A DNA stretch of 42,587 bases. Source: an uncultured Rhodospirillaceae bacterium. Lineage in GTDB: Bacteria > Pseudomonadota > Alphaproteobacteria > Dongiales > Dongiaceae. The stretch covers positions 1-42,587 of the forward strand of contig CADEFF010000003.1 of assembly GCA_902826565.1 (NCBI GenBank), in the 5' to 3' direction. Below are positions 40,688 to 42,587 of this stretch, piece after piece (the first letter of the stretch is position 1; each line of letters opens with the position of its first letter). The notes below the pieces were generated by a model that saw only the letters and a program-made list of their open reading frames with translations, made no database searches and had not been told where the DNA came from. The position numbers and the translations under genes are program-made.

Positions 40688-41758
40688 ATGCAGTTCCAGC
40701 TCATCATCAACATGGTCCGCCTCTCGCCCGCGACCGACATGCGGGACGTCGTGAAGCACACGCTCGAGATGGTACAGATGGCGGACGAGGGCGGTTTCGC
40801 GATCGCCTGGGTCCCCGAGCATCATGCCATCGAGATGACGATCTCGCCGGGTCCCTTCCAGCTTCTCACCCATTGGGCGAACCACACCAACCGGATCCGG
40901 CTCGGCACGGCGGTGATCGTCGCCCCCTACTGGCATCCCATCAAGCTCGCGGGCGAGGCGGCGCTCTTCGACGTGATCAGCAACGGGCGGCTCGAGTTCG
41001 GCATCGGTCGCGGCGCCTACCAGCGCGAGTTCGACCGGCTGGCGAACGGCATGGACCAGAATCTGGGCGTGCCCTACATGCAGGAGATGCTGCCGGTGCT
41101 GAAGAAGCTCTGGGCCGGCGACTACGAGCACAAGGGCGAGTACTGGTCGTTCCCGACCGCGACCTCCGTACCGAAGCCGATCCAGAAGCCGCACCCGCCC
41201 ATCTGGGTCGCGGCGCGCGATCCCGGGACCTACGACTGGGCGATCAAGAACGGTTGCAACATCATGTCCTGGCCGCTCTCCCGGCCCTTCTCGGAGGCGG
41301 AATCCTACAAGGAGCGCTTCGAGAATGCGCTCAAGGCCAATCCGGGCATTGCGCGGCCGATCTTCATGATGATGCGCAGCGTCATCATCGACGAGCGGCC
41401 CGACGGTATCGAGAACTCGATCAAGGCCGTGATCAAGCTCAGCGCGCAATTCGAGAACCTGTTCAAGAATCTGGGCGGCGTCGCGAACGGCTTCGTCGAG
41501 GAAGTGGACATCACCAAGCTCGGCAATCGCGACGAGTACAATCCGGCCATGCTCCTGGAGAACCTGATCATCGGCTCGCCGGAATCGGCGATCGCGAAGC
41601 TGAAGCGCTACGAGGCGCTCGGCGTCGATCATTTCGGCTATCAGGCCAATGCCGCGCTCTCCTATGCGGACCAGAAGCGCTCGCTGAAGCTCTTCATCGA
41701 CGAAGTGATGCCGGCCTTCGCGGAATCGAAAGTGCCGATGCGCGGCGCCGCCGAGTAG
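40688..41758 (+). CDS. LLM-class flavin-dependent oxidoreductase (second copy)
   Basis: 356 residues, luciferase-like barrel. WVPEHHAIEMTISPGPFQLL, GRLEFGIGRGAYQREFDRL and PHPPIWVAARDPGTYDWAI are the family landmarks and parallel those in the LLM protein encoded at 5594-6634, although the two are clearly diverged. AAGGAAG lies eight bases before the ATG. It uses reduced flavin and oxygen to modify an unknown substrate. The aldehyde dehydrogenase begins 60 bases downstream on the same strand, suggesting that the monooxygenase product is an aldehyde. Confidence 0.88.
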   Translation: MQFQLIINMVRLSPATDMRDVVKHTLEMVQMADEGGFAIAWVPEHHAIEMTISPGPFQLLTHWANHTNRIRLGTAVIVAPYWHPIKLAGEAALFDVISNGRLEFGIGRGAYQREFDRLANGMDQNLGVPYMQEMLPVLKKLWAGDYEHKGEYWSFPTATSVPKPIQKPHPPIWVAARDPGTYDWAIKNGCNIMSWPLSRPFSEAESYKERFENALKANPGIARPIFMMMRSVIIDERPDGIENSIKAVIKLSAQFENLFKNLGGVANGFVEEVDITKLGNRDEYNPAMLLENLIIGSPESAIAKLKRYEALGVDHFGYQANAALSYADQKRSLKLFIDEVMPAFAESKVPMRGAAE

Positions 41759-41818
41759 GCGGCCTTTCCCGCTACCGCCATCGCCTTCCCTCGCGGAAGG
41801 CCATCAAGGGGTCGTGCC

Positions 41819-42587
41819 ATGGGCGAACTGAAGCGCTACCGCATGTTCATCGACGGCCGCTGGGCGGATGCCGAGGACGGCGGGACCTTCGAGAGCATAA
41901 ACCCGTCGAACGGCAAGCCCTGGGCGGTGTTTCCGGCGGCGACCGCGGCCGATACCGATCGCGCCGTCAGGGCGGCGCATCGCGCCTTCGCCGAAGGCCC
42001 GTGGCCGCGCATGACGCCGACCGAGCGCGCCAAGGCCCTGCGGAAGCTCGCTGAGCTGCTGCCGACCCGGGCCGAAGAGCTCGGCCGGACCGAGAGCCTC
42101 GATACCGGCAAGCTCTTCAAGGAGACGCGCTGGCAGGCGAACCGGCTCGCCGAGTCCTACCAGTTCTATGCGAGCCTCGCCGACAAGGTGCATGGCGACA
42201 CCCTGCCGATCGACAAGCCCGACGTCTTCGTCTGCACCCGCCGCGTGCCGATCGGCGTGGTCGCGGCGGTGGTGCCCTGGAACTCGCAACTCTCGCTGAC
42301 CGCGGTGAAGATGGGACCGGCGCTCGCGGCCGGCAACACCATCGTCGTCAAGGCGTCGGAACATGCGCCCGCGGCGGTGCTGGAGTTCGCGGCGCTCGTC
42401 GAGCAGGCGGGCCTGCCGCCGGGCGTGGTCAACATCCTGACCGGCTTCGGCGAGCCTTGCGGGCGGGCCCTCACCTCCCATCCGCTGGTGGCGCGGATCA
42501 GCTTCACCGGCGGCCTCCAGGCGGCGCGTCAGGTGGTGCATAACTCGGCCGAGAACCTGGCGCAGGTCTCGCTCGAGCTCGGCGGCA
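41819..42587 (+). CDS. Aldehyde dehydrogenase, N-terminal part cut by window edge
   Basis: 256 codons are present; about 230 are missing at the right edge. The start ATG follows AAGGGG by 7 bases. YRMFIDGRWADAEDGG, VVPWNSQLSLTAVKMGPALA and the LELGG at the end (leading up to the general-base Glu) identify the ALDH superfamily; the catalytic Cys lies outside the window. It parallels the ALDH at 1018-2457 but is only moderately similar. It follows the LLM gene and should oxidise the aldehyde formed there. A 7-bp hairpin (41783-41801) sits just before the ribosome site. Confidence 0.9.
   Translation, partial: MGELKRYRMFIDGRWADAEDGGTFESINPSNGKPWAVFPAATAADTDRAVRAAHRAFAEGPWPRMTPTERAKALRKLAELLPTRAEELGRTESLDTGKLFKETRWQANRLAESYQFYASLADKVHGDTLPIDKPDVFVCTRRVPIGVVAAVVPWNSQLSLTAVKMGPALAAGNTIVVKASEHAPAAVLEFAALVEQAGLPPGVVNILTGFGEPCGRALTSHPLVARISFTGGLQAARQVVHNSAENLAQVSLELGG

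Overview
This is a GC-rich window with dense, short-gapped operons and many 4-base ATGA stop/start overlaps. Gene content (TMADH-like flavoprotein, GntR/FCD regulator, MDR, SDR and LLM oxidoreductases, an exosortase locus) suggests an alphaproteobacterium. That placement is inference; no rRNA, tRNA, CRISPR array or insertion sequence was seen.

Layout. (1) 1-6640, amine/carbon catabolism: start of a class III aminotransferase and a GntR/FCD regulator face an aldehyde dehydrogenase and a trimethylamine-dehydrogenase-like flavoprotein. An M19 dipeptidase homologue and an LLM flavin oxidoreductase run convergently to these. (2) 6952-9520, minus-strand operon: an orphan solute-binding protein followed by two SDR dehydrogenases. 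(3) 9690-11396: agmatinase-family ureohydrolase followed by a LysE-type exporter, with a 13-bp hairpin between them. (4) 11544-33854, an exopolysaccharide/exosortase locus: WecA-like initiating transferase with a membrane C-terminal extension; exosortase fused to EpsI (XrtD type); two GT4 glycosyltransferases; flippase; LamG plus glycosyl-hydrolase-like exported protein; O-antigen ligase/polymerase; WecG/TagA transferase; NAD-dependent epimerase; ExeA-like ATPase; BY-kinase-like ATPase; chain-length determinant; decayed remains of a Wza-type exporter and of an outer-membrane barrel gene; three tandem small secreted proteins with VP[IL]PP-CTERM sorting tails (the middle one frameshifted); and a PrsT-type TPR lipoprotein. 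(5) 34463-39244: MarR regulator, EmrA/EmrB-type pump and a second DHA2 transporter. (6) 39352-42587: a zinc-free MDR oxidoreductase, a second LLM oxidoreductase and the start of a second aldehyde dehydrogenase.

How it works together (inference). WecA starts a lipid-linked glycan, which the glycosyltransferases extend. The flippase and Wzy/WaaL-like protein move and polymerise it under control of the chain-length protein and kinase. The exosortase-EpsI protein processes the three small CTERM proteins at the membrane. The most unusual points are the novel three-gene CTERM family with a likely indel in a G run, the collapsed wza/barrel junction marked by a 21-bp tandem repeat, and a TMADH-like enzyme whose substrate pocket differs from the characterised amine dehydrogenases.
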